Shown here one piece after another: positions 8,115 to 18,061 of a stretch of DNA of 64,000 nucleotides. A model generated the notes under the pieces. It was not told the DNA's origin, searched no databases, and saw only the letters and a list, made by a program, of their open reading frames with translations. How positions within the stretch are numbered: the stretch's first letter is position 1; each line of letters starts with the position of its first letter. Where the stretch lies: the NCBI RefSeq assembly GCF_014203605.1, contig NZ_JACHJJ010000020.1, forward strand, positions 62,001 through 126,000, given 5' to 3'. The position numbers were made by a program, and so were the translations under genes. The DNA is from Thiemannella venezuelensis. GTDB taxonomy: Bacteria; Actinomycetota; Actinomycetes; Streptosporangiales; Streptosporangiaceae.

Positions 8115-9014
8115 TCACTCCTCACGCAGGCGGGGGTTGAAGATCTCGTCCATGGCGTCGACCACGAGCACGATGCCCAGGGTGAGCAGCAGGACCGCCA
8201 GCAGCGGGGCCATCATGTACGGCAGCGCCGCCGTGGAGGTCAGCGCGCCGCCGCCGAACACCGAGAGGTTGAGCATGACCCCCCAGTTGCTGGCCTCGAA
8301 CGGCAGCACGCCCAGGAAGAACAGGCCCACCTGCGCGTAGACCGCGCCGGTGACGGCGATGAGCATGTTCATCGCGATGAACGGGGCCATGCTGGGCAGC
8401 AGTTCCCGGCCGACGATGTGCCCGGTGGACAGGCCCAGGCCCCGGGCCGCCTCGATGAACCCGCGCTCGCGCAGGGAGAGCGTCTGGGCCCGTACGGCCC
8501 GCGCCACCCCGCCCCAGCCGAGCAGCCCGAGCACCAGGCCCATCTCCAGGGCGCTCTCGAACTTCCAGACCGTGGACAGCACCAGCAGCAGCGGCAGGCC
8601 GGGGATGGTCAGCTTCATGTCGGTGATCCGCATGAGCACGGTGTCCCAGCGCCCGCGCCGGAACCCGGCGAACAGGCCGATCGCGGTGCCGAGCACGACC
8701 GTGATCACTGCGGTGACCAGGGCGGTCAGCAGCACGTACCGGGAGCCGGTGACGACCAGCGCGAGCACGTCCGTGCCCTCGAAGTCGGTGCCGAAGGGGT
8801 GCTCCCAGCTCGGCGGGGCGTAGAGGGCGTCGTCGTCGCGCGGGAGCCGCTCGGGGTAGAGCAGCGGCCCGACCGTTCCCATGAACGCGAAGCCGGCCAG
8901 GATGAGCACCCCCAGCAGGCGGCTGGGCTTGCGCCGCAGCACCCGCCAGACGCCGCGCCGGAAGTTGCGCCGCAGGGCGGTCCGGGTGCCGCCCGCGCCG
9001 GTCGGGGCGGTCAC
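8115..9014 (-). CDS. oligopeptide-type ABC importer, permease (DppC/OppC class)
   Basis: A 299-residue integral membrane permease. An N-terminal membrane segment (LLGVLILAGFAFMGTVGPLL) and the HPFGTDFEGTDVL segment are typical of DppC-type subunits. Further membrane helices follow, with a coupling EAA loop, EAARGLGLSTGHIVGRELLP. It begins with GTG at 9014 and stops one base before the next gene. It pairs with the permease encoded upstream to form the translocation channel. Confidence 0.92.
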   Translation of the reverse strand: MTAPTGAGGTRTALRRNFRRGVWRVLRRKPSRLLGVLILAGFAFMGTVGPLLYPERLPRDDDALYAPPSWEHPFGTDFEGTDVLALVVTGSRYVLLTALVTAVITVVLGTAIGLFAGFRRGRWDTVLMRITDMKLTIPGLPLLLVLSTVWKFESALEMGLVLGLLGWGGVARAVRAQTLSLRERGFIEAARGLGLSTGHIVGRELLPSMAPFIAMNMLIAVTGAVYAQVGLFFLGVLPFEASNWGVMLNLSVFGGGALTSTAALPYMMAPLLAVLLLTLGIVLVVDAMDEIFNPRLREE

Positions 9015-9096
9015 GCGTCCTCCCCCGCCGCCCGGGCGGCCGGGCCGCCGCGCCGTCCGGCCGCCCGGTCCTCCGGGCGGTTCGCCGCACGGTCCG

Positions 9097-10137
9097 TCAT
9101 GCGGACTCCTCTCCGGAGCGGACCCTCGGATCGATCACGCTGTAGAGCAGGTCCGCCACGATGTTGGCGACGACGGTCGCCACGGTGATCAGCAGGAAGG
9201 CCCCGCCCATCAGCGGGTAGTCGCGGTTGGCGATGCTGTCGAACAGCAGCAGCCCCAGCCCGGGGTAGGTGAAGATCCGCTCGATGAAGATCGCGCCGCC
9301 GAAGAGCAGGCCCAGCGAGAGCGCGAGGATCGTGAACAGCGGCAGGATGGCGTTGCGGGCCACGTAGCGGAAGACGGTCCCGCGGCTGAGGCCGCGCAGC
9401 TCGGCGGCGAGGATGAAGTCGTCGCCGAGCACGGTGACCACGCTGGACTTCATCGCCAGGATCCAGCCGCCGTAGGAGGCCAGCGCGTAGGTCAGCACCG
9501 GCAGCACGGCGTGCTGGGCCAGCGAGCCGAGGTACTCGGCGGTGAGGCCCGGCTCGATCATGATGTCCGCGGTGCCGCTCGACGGCAGGACCGGCCAGAG
9601 CGTGGTGAAGACCGCGCCGAGCAGCAGCGCCAGCACGTACTGCGGCACCCCGTGCAGGAGCGAGCCGGAGATCGAGAGCAGGTCGCCCAGCCGGCCCGAG
9701 CGCCGGATCGCGGCGTAGACGCCCATCGTGACGCCGAGCAGGAAGCTCAGCAGGGTCCCGGCCAGGACCGGGACGACGGTCCACGTCGCCGCGGAGGCGA
9801 GCATGTCGGTGACCTCGGCCCCCGGGGTGCTCAGCGACTGGCCCAGGTCCAGGGTGAGCAGCCCCGCCATGTAGTCGGTGTACTGCTCCCAGACGGTGCC
9901 CTGGGGCATGAAGCCGTACAGCACGGCCGTGGCGCGCTCGGCCTGGTCGGGCGACATGCCCTGCTCGACGAGCTTCTCGTAGCGGGCGGCGATGGGGTCG
10001 CCCGGGATGTTCCTGATGATCACGAAGCTGAGCGACGTGACCACCAGGACCATCACGAGCCCGCGGGCCAGATGGCCCGCGAGCCTCCGGGCGAGGGCGG
10101 TCTTTCCGGGACGGGCCCGGGCCCCGATGAGCGCCAT
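9097..10137 (-). CDS. oligopeptide-type ABC importer, permease (DppB/OppB class)
   Basis: A 346-residue membrane permease of the DppB type. It starts with a basic segment, a first helix (VMVLVVTSLSFVII) and the conserved RNIPGDPI sequence. About five more helices follow, along with the EAA-type loop AAELRGLSRGTVFRYVARNAILP. The ATG at 10137 lies three bases after the stop of the binding-protein gene, consistent with one transcript. It is the first permease of the operon. Confidence 0.92.
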   Translation of the reverse strand: MALIGARARPGKTALARRLAGHLARGLVMVLVVTSLSFVIIRNIPGDPIAARYEKLVEQGMSPDQAERATAVLYGFMPQGTVWEQYTDYMAGLLTLDLGQSLSTPGAEVTDMLASAATWTVVPVLAGTLLSFLLGVTMGVYAAIRRSGRLGDLLSISGSLLHGVPQYVLALLLGAVFTTLWPVLPSSGTADIMIEPGLTAEYLGSLAQHAVLPVLTYALASYGGWILAMKSSVVTVLGDDFILAAELRGLSRGTVFRYVARNAILPLFTILALSLGLLFGGAIFIERIFTYPGLGLLLFDSIANRDYPLMGGAFLLITVATVVANIVADLLYSVIDPRVRSGEESA

Positions 10138-10140
10138 CGC

Positions 10141-11952
10141 CTACTTCTTCTTGATCATGCCGAGCTGGAGCCAGACGCCGGAGGTCAGGCGCAGCGCGTC
10201 GCTCTCGGCCCCGGGGAAGCCGGTGAAGCGCGAGGTGTTGACGAACTGCGTGTTGACGTAGTCCCACATCTGGATCACCGGGAGGTCCTGGTTGGCGGCC
10301 TTGGCGAGCGTGGCGATGATCTCCTTCTGCTCCGCCTCCGGGGCGGAGTTGAGCTTGACGGCCAGCTCACCGGGGTTGACCTTCGCGCCGTCGACCTCCA
10401 CGGTCTCCGCGCCGCCCATCCAGTTGCCCTCCTTGCCGGGGGCGACGTGCTTGAGCTTGCCGCCGAACAGCTGCCAGCCGTTCGGCGCGCCGTACAGGCG
10501 CTGGTAGATGTTGTACGGCGCCGGCCCGAGCGCCACCAGCCAGAACCCGGCGTCGTACTTTCCTGCGGCCAGTTCCTCCAGGTAGAGGGGGTAGTCGGCG
10601 GTGGTGACGACCTCGGCGTCGATCCCGGCGTCGTTGAGCTGGCTGGTGACGGACTTGGCTCCGGCCACCCAGTCGGAGAACGGCGCGGGCACGTGGACGG
10701 TCATCTTCCAGGGCGTGCCGTCGGGCATCGTCCAGGTGCCGCCGTCCTTCTTCATCCCGGCGGCCTTCAGCTCCTCCTCGGCCCTGGCGGGATCGGGCCG
10801 GTACGGCTCCAGCGCGCCGAACGCCGCGCCCAGCCACGCCTCGGCGGCCTTCTGGTGCAGGCCGGAGGTGGTCACCGAGGCGGTGCCGCCCTCCGGCGAG
10901 GCGACCTTGGTGACCTGCTCGCGGTCGATGAGGTAGGCCAGCGCCCGGCGGACGTGCACGTTGTCGTAGGGCTTCCTGGACTGGTTGAACGCCAGGGCGT
11001 TGCCGACCGGCGAGTAGCCCTTGACGACCTCGTTGCCCGGCGTCCGGGTGATGCGCTTCATCACGTCGGCGGGGACGGCGGTGAACGGCGCGTTGTCGAG
11101 CCTGCCGGCGATCAGGTAGTTCCAGATCTGCTCGTTGCCGGTGTAGTTGAGCAGTTTCACCTGGTCGGGGGCGACGTTGGCGGCGTTGTAGAAGTGCTTG
11201 TTCTTGACCAGCAGCGCCTCGCCCGGGTTGACCCGCTCCAGGACGAAGGGACCGGCGGAGACGTCCTTGGGCGGGGCGAAGGCGATGACCTTCTCGGCCA
11301 GCCCGGTGATCTCGGCCCGGGCGGCCTCGGCGTCGGCGCCGTCGCCGCGCGCGGTCTTCAGCCTGTCCCAGAAGTCGGCGGGCAGCAGGCTCCCCCAGAC
11401 GTGCGCCGGGACGATGATCGTCTCCATGACGCCCCGGACGAAGGTGACGCTCGGGTTCTCCGCCGACTGAGTGATCTTGATGGTCTTCTCGTCGACCACC
11501 TCGACGTCGGAGGCGGTGCCGGCCGCGGCGGGGTCGAGGGCGTAGGCCGTGCCGCCCTGGGTGTAGGCCAGGGCGATGGAGACCTTGACGTCCTCGGCGG
11601 TGACGGGCCTGCCGTCGGACCACTTGTTGCCCGGCTGGAGCCTGAGGGTGATCGAGGACTGGTCGGGGGCGATCTCCCAGCTCGCCGCGATGCCCGGATA
11701 GAACTGGTTGGGGTCGGTCAGGTGGTTCTTCGTCCAGCCGAGCCACATCGAGTTGTATCCCCGGAACGCGTTGCCCTTCGGGTTGTAGGGGTTGATCGGC
11801 GCGTTGGCGTCGATGCCCGGCCGGAGGCCGTCGATCGTGGTGTAGACGCCGCCACCGCCACCCGCGGGCCTCGCTCCCGCGCCGCCGCCGCTGCTGCATG
11901 CCGTGACGGCGGCGAGGCTGAGCAACGCCGCTACCGCTGCTAGACGCTTCAT
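10141..11952 (-). CDS. ABC importer substrate-binding lipoprotein (SBP_bac_5 family)
   Basis: A 603-residue extracellular binding protein anchored by a lipid. The signal peptide begins MKRLAAVAALLSLAAV and ends at the lipobox VTAC (Cys19). The mature part has family-5 features: LTDPNQFYPGIAASWEI, LQPGNKWSDGRPVTAEDVKVSI, the YDNVHVRRALAYLIDREQV hinge region and a long C-terminal lobe. This family binds di- and oligopeptides or related solutes. The ATG at 11952 is chosen because it opens the signal peptide. It is the first gene of the importer operon and lies behind the AT-rich leader at 12028-12077. Cell-wall peptides are a guess from the murQ context. Confidence 0.92.
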   Translation of the reverse strand: MKRLAAVAALLSLAAVTACSSGGGAGARPAGGGGGVYTTIDGLRPGIDANAPINPYNPKGNAFRGYNSMWLGWTKNHLTDPNQFYPGIAASWEIAPDQSSITLRLQPGNKWSDGRPVTAEDVKVSIALAYTQGGTAYALDPAAAGTASDVEVVDEKTIKITQSAENPSVTFVRGVMETIIVPAHVWGSLLPADFWDRLKTARGDGADAEAARAEITGLAEKVIAFAPPKDVSAGPFVLERVNPGEALLVKNKHFYNAANVAPDQVKLLNYTGNEQIWNYLIAGRLDNAPFTAVPADVMKRITRTPGNEVVKGYSPVGNALAFNQSRKPYDNVHVRRALAYLIDREQVTKVASPEGGTASVTTSGLHQKAAEAWLGAAFGALEPYRPDPARAEEELKAAGMKKDGGTWTMPDGTPWKMTVHVPAPFSDWVAGAKSVTSQLNDAGIDAEVVTTADYPLYLEELAAGKYDAGFWLVALGPAPYNIYQRLYGAPNGWQLFGGKLKHVAPGKEGNWMGGAETVEVDGAKVNPGELAVKLNSAPEAEQKEIIATLAKAANQDLPVIQMWDYVNTQFVNTSRFTGFPGAESDALRLTSGVWLQLGMIKKK

Positions 11953-12027
11953 GAACCGCTCCGTGGGGGGTCTTCGCTGAGCCGGAAAGGGCACTTCCCC
12001 GGACCATACGAACCCGCGCGGAGTGGT

Positions 12028-12077
12028 GTCAATAATTTCCACGATACGTGAAGCTTCTGTAATTTTCCTTCATTTCC
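12028..12077 (-). promoter_or_regulatory. AT-rich leader of the importer operon with motifs shared with murQ
   Basis: The plus strand reads GTCAATAATTTCCAC (12028-12042) and, 15 bases on, CTGTAATTTTCCTTCA (12057-12072). The octamer TAATTTTC also occurs exactly in the murQ leader, and the other copies differ by a few bases. The AT-rich block stands out sharply from its surroundings. It probably contains the promoter and a repressor site that co-regulates importer and murQ. The rest of the 198-base gap to the histidine kinase shows nothing else. Confidence 0.45.
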
Positions 12078-12150
12078 TCCCGGAGCGGCGCCCTCCCGGC
12101 TCCCGGAGGCGACGTGGCCGCAGGCTCCGCCCGGGTGCGTACCGCGGGCC

Positions 12151-13536
12151 TCACGGCAGGCGCACGGTGACCGCCAGTCCCCCCTCGGGGCGGGCCCGGG
12201 CGGTGACGCCGCCGCCGTGCGCGTCTGCGATCGCGCGCACGATGGACAGGCCGAGCCCCGCGCCGCGGGCCGAGCGGACGCGGTCGCCGTTGAGCCGGTG
12301 GAACGGCTCGAACAGGTCGTCCACCTCGTACGGCGGGACCGGGGGCCCGGTGTTCTCCACCGTGACGGCCGCGCCGCCGCCCTCCTCCCCGAGGCGGACC
12401 CAGACGTCACCGCCGCGGACGTTGTACTTGACCGCGTTCTCCAGGAGGTTGAACACGCAGCGTTCCAGGAAGAGGGGGTCGCCCTGGACGACCGCGGAGC
12501 GCAGGTCCCGGTGGACGGTGACGCGCCGTCCGCGGGGCTGCAGGTCGAGCTGCTCCAGCGCGGTGCGGACGACCTGCTCCAGGTCCACGGCCCTGCGGGT
12601 GGCGAGCTCCTGCTCGGACTGGGCCAGCAGCAGCAGGCCCTCGATCAGCCGCTCGTAGCGGGCGTTGGTGCCCAGCAGCGCCCGGGCCAGCGCCTTGAGG
12701 TCCGCCGAGGCGGCCGGTTCCTCCAGCGACACCTCCAGGACCGTGCGGTTGACCGCCAGCGGGGTGCGCAGCTCGTGGGAGGCGTTGGCGATGAACCGCC
12801 GCTGGGTGTCGAACACCCGGTGCAGCCGGTCGAGCATCGCGTCGAAGGTGTCGGCCAGCCGCTTGATCTCGTCGTGCGGGCCCTGCAGGGCGATCCGCTC
12901 GTGCAGGGTGCTCTCCGAGAGCCGCTGCGCGGTCTCGGTCACCCGGTCGAGCGGGCGCAGCGCGCGGTCGGCCACCAGGTAGCCGAGCAGCAGCGCGACG
13001 ATCCCGACCAGGACCAGGACGACGAGCGAGGAGCGCAGCATCTCGCTGAGCACGTCGGCCGCCCGCCGCTGGATCTCCCGCTCCGCCTCCCCGTTGAGGG
13101 CGTCGCGCAGGATGGTCGCGCCGGGCGGCTCCGCGGACGGCACGGGCTGGACGGGCGGTGCGACCCCCCCGGACGGCGTGGGCTGCGCGGACGGGGGCGC
13201 CTTCGGGCCGGCGAGCATCCTTCCCTCGATCTTGACGAGGAACTGCTGGTTCAGCGCCCGGGCCGTCAGCAGGTAGGTCAAGCCGAGCAGCACCGATCCG
13301 GCCAGGAAGAACAGCCCGCCGTACAGCAGGGTGAGCCGTGCGCGCAGGCCCCGCCCGCGCCAGGGCGGGACCGCGGAGGCACCGGCCCGCCCCCCGGAGG
13401 CGGCGGGTCCCGGGGAGGCGGTGGGCCCCGGGGAGGCGGTGGGCCCCGGGGAGGCGGCCCCCCGGCGGGACGGGCCGGACGGGGTCCCGAACGGTGTCTT
13501 GGACGGTGTCTCGGGCGGTGTCTTGGAGGATGTCAC
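12151..13536 (-). CDS. sensor histidine kinase
   Basis: A 461-residue membrane kinase. A low-complexity N-terminal tail of about 60 residues (SPGPTA repeats) precedes the first membrane helix (about 67-93). A proline-rich extracytoplasmic loop and a second helix (about 169-190) follow, then a HAMP linker. The dimerisation domain carries the phospho-accepting His254 in NASHELRTPLA. The ATPase domain has an N-box (LLENAVKYN) and a glycine box (GAGLGLSIVRAIADAHGG). The GTG start at 13536 overlaps the stop of the response regulator (GTGA), so the pair is co-translated. It faces the exporter operon across a shared promoter region. The stimulus is unknown. Confidence 0.93.
   Translation of the reverse strand: MTSSKTPPETPSKTPFGTPSGPSRRGAASPGPTASPGPTASPGPAASGGRAGASAVPPWRGRGLRARLTLLYGGLFFLAGSVLLGLTYLLTARALNQQFLVKIEGRMLAGPKAPPSAQPTPSGGVAPPVQPVPSAEPPGATILRDALNGEAEREIQRRAADVLSEMLRSSLVVLVLVGIVALLLGYLVADRALRPLDRVTETAQRLSESTLHERIALQGPHDEIKRLADTFDAMLDRLHRVFDTQRRFIANASHELRTPLAVNRTVLEVSLEEPAASADLKALARALLGTNARYERLIEGLLLLAQSEQELATRRAVDLEQVVRTALEQLDLQPRGRRVTVHRDLRSAVVQGDPLFLERCVFNLLENAVKYNVRGGDVWVRLGEEGGGAAVTVENTGPPVPPYEVDDLFEPFHRLNGDRVRSARGAGLGLSIVRAIADAHGGGVTARARPEGGLAVTVRLP
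13411..13457. repeat. 18-base tandem repeat in the histidine kinase N-terminus
   Basis: Two perfect copies of CGGGGAGGCGGTGGGCCC (13411-13428 and 13429-13446) are followed by a partial third. On the coding strand they give the SPGPTA repeats of the kinase's disordered N-terminal tail. The copy number is likely to vary between strains. Confidence 0.75.
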
Positions 13537-14186
13537 AGCCGGTATCCCCTGCCGGGCACGTTCTCCACCGCCTGGGGCTCGCCCAGCTTCCTGCGCAGCG
13601 AGGTGACGGTGACGCGCAGCACCGCGGTGCCCTCCCCCGCGTACTCGTCCCAGACGCTCCGGCGCAGCTCCGCCGAGGTGACGAGGTCGCCGCCGGCGTG
13701 CAGCAGCTCCCGCAGGACGTCGAACTCCTTGCGGTTCAGCGCGATCTCCCGCCCGTCCCTGAAGACCGTACGGCGGGCGGGGTCGAGCCGGATGCCGGCC
13801 CGCTCCAGCACGGGCGGCGCCGTACGGGGGCGGCGGCGCGCGAGCGTGCGGATCCGGGCCACCAGCTCGGCGAAGGCGAACGGCTTGGCCAGGTAGTCGT
13901 CGGCGCCCAGGCCCAGTCCGCCGACCCGGTCGCGGACCTGCCCGGCCGCGGTCAGCATGAGGATCCGGCTCGCCGCGCCCCCCGCCGCCAGCTCGCGGCA
14001 GACCTCGTCGCCGTGCACCTCCGGCAGGTCGCGGTCCAGCACGACCACGTCGTAGTCGACGTAGGAGGCCATCTCCAGCGCCTCCCGGCCGTCGTAGGCC
14101 ACGTCGACGGCGATGGCGTGCAACCGCAGCCCCCGCGCGACCGCCTCGGCCATCTGTTCCTCGTCCTCGACGACAAGCACCCTCAT
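13533..14186 (-). CDS. response regulator, OmpR/PhoB family
   Basis: A 217-residue regulator. The receiver domain has the acidic pair in VEDEEQMAE, the phospho-acceptor Asp51 in VVLDRDLPEVHG and the lysine motif DDYLAKPF. The C-terminal winged helix contains LNRKEFDVLRELL and TVTSLRRKLG. It is the first gene of a two-gene operon with the histidine kinase. It probably binds the dyad sequences at 14216-14283 between itself and the divergent exporter operon. Confidence 0.95.
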   Translation of the reverse strand: MRVLVVEDEEQMAEAVARGLRLHAIAVDVAYDGREALEMASYVDYDVVVLDRDLPEVHGDEVCRELAAGGAASRILMLTAAGQVRDRVGGLGLGADDYLAKPFAFAELVARIRTLARRRPRTAPPVLERAGIRLDPARRTVFRDGREIALNRKEFDVLRELLHAGGDLVTSAELRRSVWDEYAGEGTAVLRVTVTSLRRKLGEPQAVENVPGRGYRL

Positions 14187-14215
14187 CCCGATCCCTTCCG
14201 TCCGCTCCGAGGGTC

Positions 14216-14283
14216 CTCCAGCGGGCGTTAGCCGGAGATAAGGGATCTCGGCTTATCCGGGTTTAGCACCGTGCCCGCTGGAG
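14216..14283. promoter_or_regulatory. nested inverted repeats in the divergent promoter region
   Basis: An 11-base perfect inverted repeat CTCCAGCGGGC (14216-14226) / GCCCGCTGGAG (14273-14283) encloses a second dyad GATAAG (14237-14242) / CTTATC (14252-14257). GTTAGC and GTTTAGC also occur on either side. The position between a response-regulator gene and its likely target operon suggests an operator for autoregulation and target control. The outer arms could also form a hairpin in the leader of the rightward transcript. Confidence 0.5.
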
Positions 14284-14329
14284 TTGGGCCACGCCCCGGG
14301 CGACCGCCCCGCGGCGTGGAGGAGGATCC

Positions 14330-14848
14330 ATGAACGTCCGACTGCTGCCGGCCGCGGCCTTGCTGGCGCTGGCCCTGACCGCGTGCAGCGGCTCCGAGCC
14401 CGGCGGGGACGGCGTCGCCAGCGCTGCGGGAGGCACGGCGAAGCCCACCGCCTCGGCGTCGTCCTCGGCCCCGGCGGACCCGCAGGAGGCCCAGCTGAAG
14501 TTCGCCCAGTGCATGCGCGAGCACGGCGTCGACATGGAGGACCCGGACGGGAGCGGCCGGGTCCGCATCAAGGCCGGCCCCGGGGACCAGGCCGAGACGG
14601 AGAAGGCCATGAAGGAGTGCCAGCCGCTGATGGAGAACGCGGTCAAGGACCGGGGCCCGCAGAGCCCGCAGGACCGCGACCGGATGCTCAAGTACGCCCA
14701 GTGCATGCGCGAGCACGGCGTCGACATGCCCGACCCCGGCCCCGACGGCAGGATGCAGCTGCGGCTCACCCCCGGCAACGAGCAGAAGCTCGAGGAAGCC
14801 GAGGAGGCCTGCAGGGAGTTCGCGCCGGGTGCCGGGGGGCAGCAGTGA
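14330..14848 (+). CDS. small lipoprotein with a duplicated CMREHGVDM motif
   Basis: A 172-residue lipoprotein with signal peptide and lipobox LTAC (Cys19). The mature part contains two similar units, each starting KFAQCMREHGVDM or KYAQCMREHGVDM followed by a DP turn and a charged helix that ends in a second cysteine (KECQPLM, EEACREF). The pattern suggests two small helical modules, each possibly closed by a disulfide. The ATG at 14330 follows GGAGG. It is the first gene of the MacAB-like operon, and its stop overlaps the next start. Proteins like this commonly accompany such exporters in actinomycetes, but their exact role is not known. Confidence 0.75.
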   Translation: MNVRLLPAAALLALALTACSGSEPGGDGVASAAGGTAKPTASASSSAPADPQEAQLKFAQCMREHGVDMEDPDGSGRVRIKAGPGDQAETEKAMKECQPLMENAVKDRGPQSPQDRDRMLKYAQCMREHGVDMPDPGPDGRMQLRLTPGNEQKLEEAEEACREFAPGAGGQQ

Positions 14849-15911
14849 GGAAGAGCCTGGTCGCTGGGGGCGCCGCCGTGCTCGCGGCGGCCGCCGCCTG
14901 GACGGCGGTGGCCGTGGCGGGCGACGGCTCCACCCAGGCCGCGACGCCGGGCGGCCCCGCCGTCCCGGCCGCCACCGCCGAGGTCACCCGCCAGGACCTG
15001 GTGGACACCAGGACCGTCGACGGCACGCTCACCTACGCGGGCGAGCGGCACCTGGCCGCCGCCGGCGGCGGGACCGTGACCTGGACGGCCGCCGAGGGCG
15101 CGGTGGTCCGCCGGGGCCGCCCGCTGCTCAGGATCGACAACGAGCCCCTGGTCGTGATGTACGGCAGGCTGCCGCTCTACCGGGAGCTGCGGCGGGGGGT
15201 CTCCGACGGCCCCGACGTCGAGCAGCTGGAGCGCAACCTCAGGGCGCTCGGCCACGGCGACGACCTGACCGTGGACGAGCACTTCAGCTACGCGACCTAC
15301 CTGGCCGTGCTGGAGTGGCAGGACGACGAGGGCCTGCCGGAGACCGGGGCGGTGGACGCCTCGCAGGCGGTGTTCCTGCCCTCCGCGGTCCGGGTGACCG
15401 ACGCCGAGGCCGAGGTCGGGCGGCGGGTCGCCCCCGGCCAGGAGGTCCTCACCGTCACCGGCACCCGGCGGCTGGTGCACGTGGACCTCGACGCCGCCGA
15501 CCAGGCGCTGGCCAGGAAGGGCGCGAAGGTCTCGGTCGAGCTGCCCGGCGGCGAGCGGGTGGCAGGGAAGATCACCTCCGTGGGCCGGGTGGCCGAGACC
15601 TCCGGGGGCGGCGCCCCGGGAGAGGAGAGCGAGACCACCGTGGACGTCGACATCACCCTGGACAAGGTTCCCAGGACCAGGATGGACCAGGCACCGGTCG
15701 AGGTGGAGCTGGAGAGCGAGCGGCGCGAGGACGTGCTCGCCGTACCGGTGGAGGCGCTCGTCGCGCTGCGGGAGGGCGGCTTCGGCGTCGAGGTCGTCGA
15801 GGGGACCGGCACGCGGATCGTGGCCGTGGAGACCGGGGCCTTCGGCAGCGGCCTGGTCGAGGTCACCGGCGAGGGCCTGGCCGAGGGGACGAAGGTCGGG
15901 GTGCCGGCCTC

Positions 15912-15915
<4 letters not shown>
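14845..15915 (+). CDS. membrane-fusion/periplasmic adaptor protein with peptidoglycan-binding domain
   Basis: A 356-residue adaptor starting with a GTG at 14845 that overlaps the lipoprotein stop. An N-terminal membrane anchor (LVAGGAAVLAAAAAWTAV) is followed by a lipoyl/barrel-sandwich half (GGGTVTWTAAEGAVVRRGRPLLRID). A peptidoglycan-binding-type helical segment comes next (VEQLERNLRALGHG, TYLAVLEWQDDEGLPETG). The second half of the sandwich and a beta-barrel end in VPVEALVAL. This layout matches Gram-positive adaptors paired with MacB-type ABC proteins. It should sit outside the membrane and connect the exporter to the cell wall. Confidence 0.85.
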
Positions 15916-16702
<787 letters not shown>

Positions 16703-16706
<4 letters not shown>

Positions 16707-17905
16707 CCCGCGACCGGCGGCCGGCGCCCGCCCGGCTCAGCCCCTCCGACGTGCTGCGGGTCGGCGCGGCCGGGCTCCGGTCCCGCCCGGCCCGGGTGGT
16801 CCTGTCCGCGCTCGGCATCGCCATCGGCATCGCCACCATGATCGCGGTGATCGGGATCTCCTCGTCCTCTCGGGAGGAGCTGCTGCGCCAGCTCGACCGG
16901 CTCGGCACCAACCTGCTCACCGTCTCACCCGGGCAGACCGTGTTCGGGCAGGACGCCGAGCTGCCCACCGGCGCGCTCGCCATGGTCGAGCGCATCGGGC
17001 CGGTGTACACGGCCGCGGCCACCGGCTCCGTCGAGAAGGCGACCGTACGGCGCACCGACCGCATCCCCGAGGCGGTGACCGGCGGCATCGCCGTGCAGGC
17101 CGCGACCACCGAGCTGCTCACCACACTGGAGGGCGCCGTCGTGCGGGGGACCTGGCTGAACGCCGCCACCGAGCGGCAGCCCGCCGTGGTCCTCGGCGCC
17201 AAGGCCGCCGAGCGGCTCGGCATCACCAGGGCCGGCCTGCAGGTGTGGATGGGCGGGCGGTGGTTCACCGTCATCGGCATCCTCGGGCCGATGCCGCTCG
17301 CCCCGGAGATCGAGCGGTCGGCGCTGGTCGGGTTCCCCGCCGCCGAGGAGCACCTCGGCTTCGACGGGCATCCCACGACGATCTACGAGAGGTCGTCGGA
17401 GGAGGCGGTGGAGGCCGTACGGGCGGTCCTGCCCCGCACGGTCAGCCCGGAGAACCCGGAGGAGGTCGAGGTCAGCAGGCCCTCCGACGCGCTGGCCGCC
17501 CGGGCCGCCGCCGCGGGCGCGTTCACGAACCTGCTGCTCGGGCTGGGCGCGGTGGCGCTGCTGGTCGGCGGGGTCGGCGTGGCCAACACGATGGTGATCT
17601 CGGTGCTGGAGCGGCGCAGGGAGATCGGGCTGCGCCGCTCGCTGGGCGCCACCCGGGGGCAGGTGCGCGTGCAGTTCCTGGCGGAGTCGCTGCTGCTGTC
17701 GGCGCTGGGCGGCGTCACGGGGGCGGTGCTGGGCGCCCTGGCCACCGTCGGGTACGCGCTGTCGCGGGACTGGCCGCCCGTCGTGCCGCCCTGGGCGATC
17801 GGGGGCGCGGTCGGCGCCACGCTCGTCATCGGCACGCTCGCCGGCATCTACCCCGCCATGCGCGCCGCCCGGCTGTCGCCGACGGTCGCCCTGGCCACCG
17901 CCTGA
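16703..17905 (+). CDS. MacB-type ABC exporter permease
   Basis: A 400-residue FtsX/MacB-like permease. One membrane helix near the N-terminus (SALGIAIGIATMIAVIGI) is followed by a long extracytoplasmic MacB core domain. Three C-terminal helices include the conserved GGVGVANTMVISVLERRREIGLRRSLGA region. It starts with a GTG at 16703 in a GTGA overlap. Such tripartite systems export peptides or antibiotics, or sense envelope stress. The strong terminator at 17961-18000 closes the operon. Confidence 0.93.
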
Positions 17906-17960
17906 CACCGGGCGCCGCCCCGCCCTCCCCGCCGGCCGCCCGGGGCGGCGGGCTCCGGAC

Positions 17961-18000
17961 CGGGCGTCGTGCGTCTCCGTTCCGGGATGCACGACGCCCG
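17961..18000 (+). terminator. strong hairpin terminator after the exporter operon
   Basis: A perfect 12-base stem CGGGCGTCGTGC (17961-17972) / GCACGACGCCCG (17989-18000) with a 16-base loop lies 55 bases after the permease stop. There is no U tract, as is common for actinobacterial terminators. Confidence 0.7.
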
Positions 18001-18061
18001 CGAGCACGGCGGTCGCGTGCCTCCCGTAAGGTCACGGTAAACCCCGTCGAAAGGCTGGTCC

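Noticed and set aside
12151-14186. Two-component system as regulator of the murQ/importer block
   Set aside because: The kinase lies tail-side of the importer promoter, and the dyads expected for the regulator lie at the exporter operon. The murQ-importer motif is of a different type.
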